Below are positions 47,541-55,736 of a DNA stretch of 64,000 nucleotides, piece after piece. Location: assembly GCF_016656965.1 (NCBI RefSeq), contig NZ_CP067977.1, forward strand, positions 992,001 through 1,056,000, written 5' to 3'. The stretch is from Brevundimonas vitisensis. GTDB lineage: Bacteria > Pseudomonadota > Alphaproteobacteria > Caulobacterales > Caulobacteraceae. The translations under genes were made by a program, and so were the position numbers. The number at the start of each line of letters is the position of its first letter. Positions within the stretch are counted from its first letter, which is position 1. Under the pieces are notes generated by a model that was not told where the DNA came from, made no database searches, and saw only the letters and a program-made list of their open reading frames with translations.

Positions 47541-48158
47541 ATGTTCATCATCGCTGGCCTGGGCAATCCGGGCCCCAAATATCAGAACAACCGGCACAAC
47601 ATCGGCTTCATGGCGGCCGATGCGATCGCGGACCGCTGGCGCTTCGGACCCGAGCGGGCAAAGTTCCAGTCGGTGGTTCGCGATGGGGAGGTCGAGACGC
47701 CGGGCGGGACGGACAAGGTCCTGTTGATGAAGCCTCAGACCTTCATGAACGAAAGCGGCCGGGCGGTGGGCGAGGCGGCGCGCTTCTACAAGATCTCGCC
47801 GGCGCAGATCATCATCTTCCATGACGAGATTGACCTGGCTCCGGGCCGGTTCCGCATGAAGACCGGCGGCGGGGCGGCGGGCCAGAACGGGGTGCGGTCC
47901 CTGATCAGCCATCTGGGTGCCGACTTCCGCCGCGCCCGTATGGGCGTGGGTCATCCGGGCGAAAGCCATCTGGTCATGCCCCATGTGCTGGGCGATTTTC
48001 ACAAGGCCGAGCAGCCCTGGCTGAACGCCATGCTGGATGCGGTCGCCGGGGCCCTGCCCTTTGCCCTGGCCGGCGACGACGATCGCTATCAGGCCGAAGT
48101 AATGCGTCTGGCCCCCGCGCCGAAATTCAGCCCGCGACAGGCCGCGCGAGGGGACTAG
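47541..48158 (+). CDS. pth: Peptidyl-tRNA hydrolase
   Basis: Pth frees tRNA from stalled peptidyl-tRNA. The 205-residue product has GLGNPGPKYQNNRHNIGFMAAD with catalytic His, PQTFMNESGRAV, FHDEIDLAPGRFRMKTGGGAAGQNGVRS and GHPG. Length and start are normal. Its stop overlaps that of proC on the opposite strand by four bases. Confidence 0.95.
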   Translation: MFIIAGLGNPGPKYQNNRHNIGFMAADAIADRWRFGPERAKFQSVVRDGEVETPGGTDKVLLMKPQTFMNESGRAVGEAARFYKISPAQIIIFHDEIDLAPGRFRMKTGGGAAGQNGVRSLISHLGADFRRARMGVGHPGESHLVMPHVLGDFHKAEQPWLNAMLDAVAGALPFALAGDDDRYQAEVMRLAPAPKFSPRQAARGD

Positions 48159-48955
48159 TTCCCCAGGGCCTTTGCCCGGGCCACTGCCGCCTGCACGGCC
48201 GCCATAGCCGTCGCATCCAGGCCCGCTTCGGCCTGGGCCTTCAACCCGGCTTCGGTGGTGCCGCCGGGCGAGGCGATGCGCGCGATCAGATCGGACAGAG
48301 GGGCTCCGGTTTCCGCCCCGGCTCCGGCCGAACGCAGGGCCCCGCGCGCCAGGCGGCTGGCCGCCTCCGCATCCAGTCCGGCCGCCTGTCCGGCCCGCGC
48401 CAGGGCCTCGACATAGGCATGGATGAAGGCCGGTGCCGATCCGGCGACCGCCGTGGCCGCATCGATCAGTCCCTCGTCCGTCAGATCCACCGTGTCCGCG
48501 ACCGGGTCGAACAGAGCATGGGCGGCGGCCCGTGCGTTGTCATGATTCGACCAGACGGCGGCGACGCCCCGGCCCTGGGCCACGGCCGTGGTCGGCATCA
48601 CGCGCACGACGGGGCGTTTGCCGAACACCGATGACAGACTGTGGGCCCCTACCCCGGCCATCAGCGAAACGATCGTGACGTCCTCGGCCAGCGCGGCGGC
48701 GATCGGGCCCGACGCCTCGCGCCACACGCCCGGCTTGACCGCCAGGATCAGAGAGGCAGCCTCGGCCAGAACAGCCTCTGGCGGATTGATCCGGGCCCCC
48801 CGCTCCCGCGCCGCCTCGGCCGCAGTCTTGTTCGACGGTGTCAGCACGATCAGCCGCTCTGCTGCCAACGTCCCTGTGGCCAGCCAGCCCTCAAGCAAGG
48901 CAGACCCCAGGCGGCCGCAGCCGAGCAGGATGACGGGGCGATCGGATGTGTACAT
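48155..48955 (-). CDS. proC: Pyrroline-5-carboxylate reductase
   Basis: ProC performs the last step of proline synthesis with NAD(P)H. The 266-residue product has the Rossmann VILLGCGRLGSALLEGWL, LILAVKPGVW, RVMPTTAVAQGRGVAAVW and the C-terminal family segment DAATAVAGSAPAFIHAYVEAL with RIASPGGTTEAGLKAQ. It lies 38 bases downstream of the YbjN-domain gene. Confidence 0.93.
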   Translation of the reverse strand: MYTSDRPVILLGCGRLGSALLEGWLATGTLAAERLIVLTPSNKTAAEAARERGARINPPEAVLAEAASLILAVKPGVWREASGPIAAALAEDVTIVSLMAGVGAHSLSSVFGKRPVVRVMPTTAVAQGRGVAAVWSNHDNARAAAHALFDPVADTVDLTDEGLIDAATAVAGSAPAFIHAYVEALARAGQAAGLDAEAASRLARGALRSAGAGAETGAPLSDLIARIASPGGTTEAGLKAQAEAGLDATAMAAVQAAVARAKALGN

Positions 48956-48993
48956 GGCGACAGACTTGCCCGTCGCCTGCGGCTTCGCAAGCC

Positions 48994-49497
48994 TCAGGCG
49001 GTGCCGACGGTCTCGAACAGGCAGGCGTCGATGGCTTCCTGGGGCTTCTTGCCGCCGCGGATCAGGAAATCGAAAGCGGGGAAGTAGCGATCCGAGGCCT
49101 CGACCGCCGCATCGATCATCGAGGCAGCCTGGGCCAGGGTGGGCCGCTCGCCGTGCGGCAGAGCCAGGGAGTGGCGGAAGACGATCTCGCCGTCCTCGGC
49201 CCAGACCTCGAAATGCCCCATCCAGGTGCGCTGGTTGATCAGTCCGATCAGTTCATAGGTGGCAGCGCGGCGGCTTTTGGCCATCCGCAGGTCCAGGGCG
49301 CAGCACAGTTGAAGGCAGTCGCCCTCGGGCCGCCAGGCGAACCACAGCTCATAGTCCTTCCAGTCCCCGGCCAGGGCAAAGGCCAGGTCGCCCTCATCCG
49401 TGCGGTCGAACGGCAGGTTCTCGGCCGTCAGGACATGCTCCACCACGTCCAGCGGATCGTAGGGCATGTCGATCTCTTCGGGCCGGGCAGCATCCAT
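48994..49497 (-). CDS. YbjN-domain protein
   Basis: The 167-residue protein begins MDAARPEEIDMPYDPLDVVEHVL and has the YbjN fold: GDWKDYELWFAWRPEGDCLQLCCALDL, TYELIGLINQRTWMGHFEVW. Function of the family is unclear; E. coli YbjN affects motility and stress. It is probably co-transcribed with proC. No signal or membrane segment is seen. Confidence 0.82.
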   Translation of the reverse strand: MDAARPEEIDMPYDPLDVVEHVLTAENLPFDRTDEGDLAFALAGDWKDYELWFAWRPEGDCLQLCCALDLRMAKSRRAATYELIGLINQRTWMGHFEVWAEDGEIVFRHSLALPHGERPTLAQAASMIDAAVEASDRYFPAFDFLIRGGKKPQEAIDACLFETVGTA

Positions 49498-49576
49498 TAA
49501 TCAGTCCGATTCAGGCAGGGTGCGGATCGCGACTCACGATCAACGATTGGACGGTAGGCGGGATCACAGATTCGGC

Positions 49577-49867
49577 TCAACCGGCTGCGTCCTCAGGGGG
49601 AACCGCGCCTGTGGACGTTCCCGCCACAGGCTTCTTGCCGGTCGCAGCGGCACCGACCTTCAGGGTCGCGATCTCGGCGCGCAAGGCGGCGATCTCGGCC
49701 TTCAGGGCATCGAACTCATCGCGGCGCACCAGGTCCAGCTCGGCCACAAGGCGATCGCCCTGGGCGCGCATGGCGGTCCTGGCCTCTTCGCCCGCAGCCT
49801 GGGCCAGGCCCATGGCACCGGTCGTCAGCTTGGCGAATTCGTCGAGAAAGGGGTTGCGGGTCTGCAT
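49577..49867 (-). CDS. ubiK: UbiK-family accessory factor (coiled coil)
   Basis: The 96-residue protein starts MQTRNPFLDEFAKLTTGAMGLAQAAGEEART. It then has RAQGDRLVAELDLVRRDEFDALKAEIAALRAEIATLK, a trimeric coiled-coil of the BMFP/YqiC type, and a low-complexity tail. E. coli UbiK supports aerobic ubiquinone synthesis. ATG 49867 fits the family N-terminus; the upstream part of the open frame is non-coding leader. Confidence 0.85.
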   Translation of the reverse strand: MQTRNPFLDEFAKLTTGAMGLAQAAGEEARTAMRAQGDRLVAELDLVRRDEFDALKAEIAALRAEIATLKVGAAATGKKPVAGTSTGAVPPEDAAG

Positions 49868-50040
49868 GGCGTCGGCTCCGGACGTCGTTAAGGAATGTTT
49901 GCCCGATACGGTGAACGAATCCTTTACACCGTAACGATCTAGGGGCGCGATGCGGCGGAACGACGGCAGGATCAAAACCGCGCGACGGCGACCGCGGCAC
50001 TTGCTAAAGGGCCGGACGTCAAACGGTTCGAGGAGTCTCC

Positions 50041-50913
50041 GTGCCCTTTCCCGAGTTCGACCCGATCTGGTTCAGCATCGGCCCCCTGCCGATCCGCTGG
50101 TACGCCTTGGCCTATGTAGCCGGCATCGTCCTGGGCTGGTGGTATGCGGCCCGACTGGCCCGCAACGCGGCGGTGTGGGAGCCGAACAAGGCTCCGGTGA
50201 CCCCCGTCCAGCTGGACGATCTGGTGCTCTGGGTCACGGTCGGCATCATCCTGGGCGGGCGGTTCGGCTATGCCCTCTTCTATCGCCCCGACCTGTTCGG
50301 TCAGGTCTTTACCGGCGACACCCTGGGCCAGCGTCTGGAGCTCTTGCAGCTGTGGACCGGCGGAATGTCTTTCCACGGCGGCTTCCTGGGCGTCGCCATC
50401 GCCATCATATGGTTCGCACGCAAGCATTCGATCAACATCCTCAGCCTGGGTGACCTCGTGGCCCCGGTTGCGCCGATCGGCCTGTTCTTCGGGCGGCTGG
50501 CCAACTTCATCAATGGCGAGCTGTGGGGCCGCACGACCGAGGTGCCGTGGGGCGTTCGGTTCTGCAACGACACCATCCTGAAGGCCTATGGCCGCTGTCC
50601 GGCCGGTGATCTGCCGCGCCACCCCAGCCAGCTGTATGAGGCCGGCCTGGAAGGATTGCTGCTGTTCCTGATCCTGCTGCTGGCGGTGTGGAAGCTGCGC
50701 CTCTTGTCCAAGCCGGGCTATGTCACCGGCATCTTCTTGCTGGGCTATGGCCTCAGCCGGGCGGTGCTGGAGACGGTGCGCGAACCGGATGCCCACATGC
50801 CCGAGGCCCTGCAGGGTGTGGTCACCATGGGCATGCTGCTGTCCATTCCGATGATCCTGGCCGGCTGCTGGCTGATCTGGCGTGCGCGCAGCCGTCCGCC
50901 CGTCGTCGCCTGA
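50041..50913 (+). CDS. lgt: Prolipoprotein diacylglyceryl transferase
   Basis: Lgt attaches diacylglycerol to the lipobox Cys of prelipoproteins such as BamD. The 290-residue product has seven helices with the signature GRLANFINGELWGR, plus GLFFG and RHPSQLYEAGLEG. The GTG start at 50041 follows GAGGAG. It is the first gene of the lgt-methyltransferase-pgeF operon. Confidence 0.95.
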   Translation: MPFPEFDPIWFSIGPLPIRWYALAYVAGIVLGWWYAARLARNAAVWEPNKAPVTPVQLDDLVLWVTVGIILGGRFGYALFYRPDLFGQVFTGDTLGQRLELLQLWTGGMSFHGGFLGVAIAIIWFARKHSINILSLGDLVAPVAPIGLFFGRLANFINGELWGRTTEVPWGVRFCNDTILKAYGRCPAGDLPRHPSQLYEAGLEGLLLFLILLLAVWKLRLLSKPGYVTGIFLLGYGLSRAVLETVREPDAHMPEALQGVVTMGMLLSIPMILAGCWLIWRARSRPPVVA

Positions 50914-50917
50914 GCCC

Positions 50918-52012
50918 ATGTCGCTGCGGGACCGGCTGGCACGCGAGATCGCCCTGACCGGGCCGATGACGATCGCCGACTATGTCACCCGCTGCCTGCA
51001 TGATCCGCAGGACGGCTATTATGCGACCCGGCCTGCCCTGGGTGAGGGCGGCGACTTCATCACCGCCCCCCTGGTCAGCCAGATGTTCGGCGAGCTGATC
51101 GGCCTGTGGGCGGTCGAGACCTGGCAACGCCTGGGCGCGCCCGAGCGGGTCCGGGTGGTCGAGGTCGGGCCGGGGGACGGCACCCTGATGGCCGATGCGC
51201 TGCGTGCGGCGCGGCTGGTGCCTGGGTTTCTGGAAGCCTGCGACCTGATCCTGATCGAGCCCAGCGCACCGCTGCGGACGATGCAGGCCCGAGCCTTGAG
51301 CCAGGCGGATGTCAGCCCGCGCTGGGTGCGGTCTCTGGACGCCGTTGAGACCGATGCCCCGGTCATCCTGATCGCCAATGAGGTGCTGGACTGCATGCCT
51401 GCCCGGCAATTCGTGCGGACGGAGCAGGACGCGACGGGGTCCGCCTGGGCCGAGCGCCGGATCGGGGTCGACGATTCCGGTGCGCTGATCTTTGGCCTGG
51501 TGGGCATCAGCGGTGGTTTCGTCCGGCCGTCCTTTCCGGTCGAACCCGGCCAGACGGTGGAAATATCCGAGCAGCAGGCCGCCTTTGGCCGCGACATTGG
51601 AACGCTCATCGCCGCCTCGGAAGGAGCCGCCCTGCTGATCGACTATGGCCGGGCCGCGCCAGAGGCCGGCGACACCCTGCAGGCCCTGCGCCGCCACACC
51701 CGCGTCGACCCCCTGGCCTCCCCCGGAGAGGCCGACCTGACACAGTGGGCGGATTTCCCCGCCGTGCTCGAGGCGGCTGTGCATGCGGGCGCCGATGTGA
51801 CCGGCTGCATCGGCCAGGGCGAGTTCCTGCGCCGCCTGGGGATCGAGGCGCGGGCCGCGCGGCTGAAACAGGGCCGGCCCGATGCCGCGCCCGTCATCGA
51901 CCGGCAGTTGGCCCGTCTGACGGCCGACGACCAGATGGGCACACTGTTCAAGGCCGCCTGTATCTTTGGCCCCCACGCCCTGGCGGTTCCCGGCTTCGAG
52001 GTGACGTCATGA
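50918..52012 (+). CDS. MidA/NDUFAF7-type SAM-dependent methyltransferase
   Basis: The 364-residue protein has GPMTIADYVTRCLHDPQDGYYATR, GEGGDFITAPLVSQMFGELIGLW and the SAM motif VVEVGPGDGTLMADALRA. The mitochondrial homologue methylates an Arg of complex I subunit NDUFS2; the bacterial role is less clear. It begins four bases after lgt and overlaps pgeF by ATGA. Confidence 0.88.
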   Translation: MSLRDRLAREIALTGPMTIADYVTRCLHDPQDGYYATRPALGEGGDFITAPLVSQMFGELIGLWAVETWQRLGAPERVRVVEVGPGDGTLMADALRAARLVPGFLEACDLILIEPSAPLRTMQARALSQADVSPRWVRSLDAVETDAPVILIANEVLDCMPARQFVRTEQDATGSAWAERRIGVDDSGALIFGLVGISGGFVRPSFPVEPGQTVEISEQQAAFGRDIGTLIAASEGAALLIDYGRAAPEAGDTLQALRRHTRVDPLASPGEADLTQWADFPAVLEAAVHAGADVTGCIGQGEFLRRLGIEARAARLKQGRPDAAPVIDRQLARLTADDQMGTLFKAACIFGPHALAVPGFEVTS

Positions 52013-52770
52013 GCCCCATCACCCATCCGCTGTTGACCGGTGCCAGCGTCCGCCACGGCTTCTTCACCCGTCAGGGCGGGGTGTCACAGGGGCTGTATGC
52101 CAGCCTGAACACCGGCGTCGGTTCCAGCGACGACCCCGCCGCCGTGGCCGAGAACCGCCGCCGCATCGCCGCCCACATGGGTGGCGGGCCGGACGATCTG
52201 GCCGCCTGCTATCAAATCCATTCTGCCCTGGCCCGCGTGGCCGATGGCCCCTGGAACGGCGACCGGCCCGAGGGGGACGCCACCGTCACCGCGACACCTG
52301 GCGTGATCTGCGCCGTCCTGACCGCCGACTGCGCGCCCGTGCTGCTGGCCGATCCGGACGCGGGCGTGGTCGCTGCGGCCCATGCGGGATGGAAGGGAGC
52401 CCTGGGCGGCATCATCCATTCGACCGTCGCGGCCATGCAGGCCCTGGGTGCCGATCCCCGCCACACCGTCGCCGTCGTCGGCCCTTGTATCGCCCAGGCC
52501 AGCTATGAGGTCGGAGCGGACTTTCAAGAACGGTTCGAGCATCACGATCCCGGCAGCGACCGCTTCTTCATCGCGGGCGACAGCGCCGACAAGCGCCGCT
52601 TCGACCTGCCGGGCTTTGTGCTGTGGCGACTGGAGCAGGCGGGCATCGGTCAGGCCGCCTGGACGGGACATGACACGGCGGCCGATGCGGAGCAGTTCTT
52701 CTCGAACCGACGGGCCCATCTGAACGGGGAACCGGACTTCGGAAGGTTGATGAGCGCGATCGGGTTGTAA
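52009..52770 (+). CDS. pgeF: Laccase-domain purine nucleoside phosphorylase / peptidoglycan editing factor
   Basis: The 253-residue protein has the DUF152 signature: RHGFFTRQGGVSQGLYASLNTG, CYQIHS, LTADCAPVLLADP, AAHAGWKGALGGI and VVGPCIAQASYEVG, with the zinc His/Cys set. Family members are purine phosphorylases, and the E. coli YfiH edits murein precursors. ATG 52009 overlaps the methyltransferase stop. It converges on lpxC. Confidence 0.9.
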   Translation: MSPITHPLLTGASVRHGFFTRQGGVSQGLYASLNTGVGSSDDPAAVAENRRRIAAHMGGGPDDLAACYQIHSALARVADGPWNGDRPEGDATVTATPGVICAVLTADCAPVLLADPDAGVVAAAHAGWKGALGGIIHSTVAAMQALGADPRHTVAVVGPCIAQASYEVGADFQERFEHHDPGSDRFFIAGDSADKRRFDLPGFVLWRLEQAGIGQAAWTGHDTAADAEQFFSNRRAHLNGEPDFGRLMSAIGL

Positions 52771-52773
52771 TCC

Positions 52774-52797
52774 TCCCCCGCCTTTCAGGGGGGGGAG
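52774..52797. terminator. G/C-run hairpin between pgeF and lpxC
   Basis: The 24 bases read CTCCCCC-GCCTTTCAG-GGGGGGAG, which can pair over about 7 bp between two converging genes. There is no clear U-run, so it may act as a transcription barrier or belong to the same G/C-run repeat family as 1738-1903. Confidence 0.5.
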
Positions 52798-52807
52798 ACA
52801 GGGGGCC

Positions 52808-53722
52808 TTAGCCCACCATCGCCATGTCCGGCACGCGGACCGTCTCGCGCCAGCTTTGCGGATTGGCCAGCAGAGCACGGACCAGCAGGTTGTTGACCGC
52901 ATGGCCCGCCTTGACGCCCTCATAGCGGCCCAGAAGGGGTGCCCCCAGGACGTACAGGTCGCCGATGGCGTCCAGAGCCTTGTGCTTGACGAACTCGCGT
53001 TCCATCCGCAGGCCACCGGGGTTCAGGATCTGGTCGCCGTCGATGACGACCGCGTTTTCCAGGCTGCCGCCGCGCGCCAGACCCGCCTGACGCAGGGCCT
53101 CGACCTCATGGGCGAAGCCGAAAGTGCGGGCGGCCATGATCTCGGACCGGAAGGTCGCCTCGTCCACCACGAAATCGACGACCTGATTGCCGATGACCGG
53201 GGTCGGGAAGTCGATCTCGAACCGCATCTCATATCGGTCGCAGGGCAGCAGGGCCGCGGACTTGTCGCCGTCCGTGACGCGGATCGGCTCTAGGATCTCG
53301 ATATAGCGCACCGGGGCCTGCTGAGGGCGGAAGCCCGCGCGGTCCAGCAGTTGCACAAACTGCAGCGCCGACCCGTCCAGGATCGGCAGCTCCGGCCCGT
53401 CCACCTCGACCACGGCATTGGAAATGCCCAGGGCGCAGAAGGCGGCCATCAGATGTTCGATCGTCGACAGGCGGGTGCCGGCCGCGTTCTGGATCATGGT
53501 GTTCAGGCGGGCATCGACCACGGCCTCACCCGAGACGGGGATGCGGTTGTCGCGATCGGTGATGTCGGTGCGCACGAAGACGATGCCCGCACCAGGCGCG
53601 GCCGGACGCACGGCCAGGCGCACGCGCTGACCCGTGTGGACGCCCACCCCGGCAATGATGGCCGGCGCGACGATCGTCCGTTCATGATGGTCGTGTTGGA
53701 CCGACACCAGAAAAACTCGCAC
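52808..53722 (-). CDS. lpxC: UDP-3-O-acyl-N-acetylglucosamine deacetylase
   Basis: LpxC is the first committed enzyme of lipid A synthesis. The 304-residue product has STIEHLMAAFCALGISN with a zinc His, HKALDAIGDLYVLG with the His and Asp ligands, and GHAVNNLLVRALL with the catalytic His. It starts at GTG 53722; GTG 53707 is an alternative. It lies downstream of ftsZ on the same strand, as in related species. Confidence 0.93.
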   Translation of the reverse strand: MRVFLVSVQHDHHERTIVAPAIIAGVGVHTGQRVRLAVRPAAPGAGIVFVRTDITDRDNRIPVSGEAVVDARLNTMIQNAAGTRLSTIEHLMAAFCALGISNAVVEVDGPELPILDGSALQFVQLLDRAGFRPQQAPVRYIEILEPIRVTDGDKSAALLPCDRYEMRFEIDFPTPVIGNQVVDFVVDEATFRSEIMAARTFGFAHEVEALRQAGLARGGSLENAVVIDGDQILNPGGLRMEREFVKHKALDAIGDLYVLGAPLLGRYEGVKAGHAVNNLLVRALLANPQSWRETVRVPDMAMVG

Positions 53723-53823
53723 TCACTTTGCGCAAACTACGCCCCAGGGACGGTCTAGCGCACGTATCGCAAGTGCGAAATCAAAGTCAGGTTTCGGATT
53801 GTTTCGGTTTCGGTAACCGTGGC

Positions 53824-53857
53824 GACGCCTCCCTCCCCGGCGGGAGAGGGAGGCGTC
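53824..53857. terminator. Hairpin at the 3' end of ftsZ
   Basis: A 12-bp stem GACGCCTCCCTC / GAGGGAGGCGTC with a 10-base loop lies immediately after the ftsZ stop. A strong U-run is missing on the ftsZ strand, so it may be an RNA stabiliser or attenuator between ftsZ and lpxC, not a full terminator. Confidence 0.6.
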
Positions 53858-53861
53858 TCTA

Positions 53862-55445
53862 TCAGTTGGCCAGACGGCGCAGGAACGCGGGAATTTCCAT
53901 GTCGTCCGCCGGTTCCGGCTGTTCGACCTGCGGTGCCGCCTGGGTCATCGGCCGCATCTGGGCCGACTGGCGCGAGGCTTGGGGCGTCGTGGGCGTATAG
54001 CTCGGCTGGGTCTGACGCTTCTTGCCGAACAGGCTCCAGCCGGTCTTGCGGTGATGATCCCGGTCGTAGTCCTCGTCATAGGCTTCCGGCTCCGGGCGAC
54101 TGCGCGGCGCGGTCGGCTCCAGATAGAGGTCACCCTGGGCGGCCGCCGTTGCGGGACGGGCCGTCGTTCCGTGATCGGCTTCGAACGCCTCGACCCACGG
54201 GTCCACGATCGGCTCCAGCACCCGCTCCTCGGCCACATGGATCACGGGCTCGGGAGCCGCCACGCGGCTGGCATAGACAGGCTGGGCAGCGGCGGGCGCT
54301 GACTGGAAGGTCGGCACGACGGGGGCGGCTTCGGCCCGGGTCGGTTCGGCGCGGACCGCCTCGGCGCGGGTGTGTTCGTAACGCGCCGGCTCCCGGATGG
54401 GCTCGCGGGCGGGTTCCGGGGCGCGCGTGAAGTTGCCGGTGCGGCGGCTGTCCTGGGTCGGTTCGATCTTCGACATGACCGCTTCGTCCATGCCCGTCGC
54501 CACGACCGACACGCGGATGCGGCCGTCCAGCGAGGGGTCGAAGGCCGCCCCGAAGATGATGTTGGCGTCGGCGTCCACCTCGCCCGCAATGGCGTTGGCG
54601 GCTTCGTCGACTTCCAGCAGCGTCATGTCCATGCCGCCGGTGATGTTCACCAGCACCGCCTTGGCACCCTTCAGGCTGGTTTCATCCAGCAGCGGGTTGG
54701 CGATCGCGTTCTGGGCGGCCATCAGGGCACGGTCGTCGCCCGCGGCCTCGCCGGTGCCCATCATGGCCTTGCCCATTTCGGACATCACGGCGCGGACGTC
54801 GGCAAAGTCCAGATTGATCAGGCCCGGCAGGATCATCAGGTCGGTGATCGAGCGCACGCCCGAGTGCAGAACCTGGTCGGCCATGGCGAAGGCGTCGGCA
54901 AAGGTCGTGCGTTCGTTGGCGACGCGGAACAGGTTCTGGTTCGGAATGACGATCAGGGTGTCGACATAGCGTTGCAGCTCGGCGATCCCGCTGTCGGCCA
55001 GCCGCATGCGGTGACGCCCCTCGAAGGTGAAGGGCTTGGTCACCACGCCCACGGTCAGGATACCGCGGTCGCGCGCGCATTTGGCGATGACGGGCGCAGC
55101 GCCCGTGCCGGTCCCGCCGCCCATGCCGGCGGTGATGAAGACCATATGGGCACCCTCCAGGTGACCATAGATTTCCTCGGCGCTTTCCTCGGCGGCATTC
55201 ATGCCGACTTCGGGGTGGGCACCGGCACCCAGGCCCTGGGTGATGGTCTCACCCAGCTGGATGCGACGGTCAGTCTTGGCGAACGACAGATGCTGGGCAT
55301 CGGTATTGGCCACGACGAACTCGACCCCTTCGAGGCCGGCATCGATCATGTTGTTGACGGCATTGCCGCCGGCTCCGCCCACGCCGAATACGACGATCCG
55401 GGGCTTCAGTTCCGTGGACTGCGGACGCACTAGTGACAAAGACAT
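53862..55445 (-). CDS. ftsZ: Cell division GTPase FtsZ
   Basis: FtsZ polymerises into the Z-ring. The 527-residue product has [15 protein letters not shown], the GTP loop [12 protein letters not shown], and the T7-loop segment [12 protein letters not shown] long disordered Pro/Ala/Arg-rich linker of about 175 residues follows, ending in the conserved C-terminal peptide [14 protein letters not shown]. The long linker is a Caulobacterales trait. It starts at ATG 55445, 291 bases from the divergent S9 peptidase. ftsA is not adjacent, being 6 kb away. Confidence 0.96.
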   Translation of the reverse strand: MSLSLVRPQSTELKPRIVVFGVGGAGGNAVNNMIDAGLEGVEFVVANTDAQHLSFAKTDRRIQLGETITQGLGAGAHPEVGMNAAEESAEEIYGHLEGAHMVFITAGMGGGTGTGAAPVIAKCARDRGILTVGVVTKPFTFEGRHRMRLADSGIAELQRYVDTLIVIPNQNLFRVANERTTFADAFAMADQVLHSGVRSITDLMILPGLINLDFADVRAVMSEMGKAMMGTGEAAGDDRALMAAQNAIANPLLDETSLKGAKAVLVNITGGMDMTLLEVDEAANAIAGEVDADANIIFGAAFDPSLDGRIRVSVVATGMDEAVMSKIEPTQDSRRTGNFTRAPEPAREPIREPARYEHTRAEAVRAEPTRAEAAPVVPTFQSAPAAAQPVYASRVAAPEPVIHVAEERVLEPIVDPWVEAFEADHGTTARPATAAAQGDLYLEPTAPRSRPEPEAYDEDYDRDHHRKTGWSLFGKKRQTQPSYTPTTPQASRQSAQMRPMTQAAPQVEQPEPADDMEIPAFLRRLAN

Positions 55446-55500
55446 TTCGTTTCCGACCTCAACCGACCCTGCCCTTCTCCACCACCGCGAACGCCCCGCC

Positions 55501-55605
55501 GAATCGCAATGGTTATGAGCGCGTTAAGGAAACACCCGAACGCCTTAAGGGAAAGTTACCGATTAGGGCGAGTCGGGCCGGATGCCACCGATTTCGTTAA
55601 GATTC
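55501..55605 (-). promoter_or_regulatory. ftsZ upstream region with three GANTC sites
   Basis: GAATC (55501-55505), GAGTC (55570-55574) and GATTC (55601-55605) are GANTC sites, targets of the CcrM methylase of Caulobacter relatives. TTAA motifs at 55524, 55545 and 55597 resemble half-sites for the cell-cycle regulator CtrA, but none forms a clean TTAA-N7-TTAA pair. In Caulobacter, ftsZ transcription is known to depend on CcrM methylation and CtrA. By analogy this block likely times ftsZ expression; it is inference. Confidence 0.6.
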
Positions 55606-55736
55606 CTGTTCGGCAGCGCCACTTATTTGACAAGATGACGCGCGGCGGCCCCGGCAAGCATGTGTTGTAAGTGGCCGGAGGATTTGATTGTATGGATTTC
55701 ACCGCGCTGTCGGTCAGCGTTTTTTGGAATAGTCCA

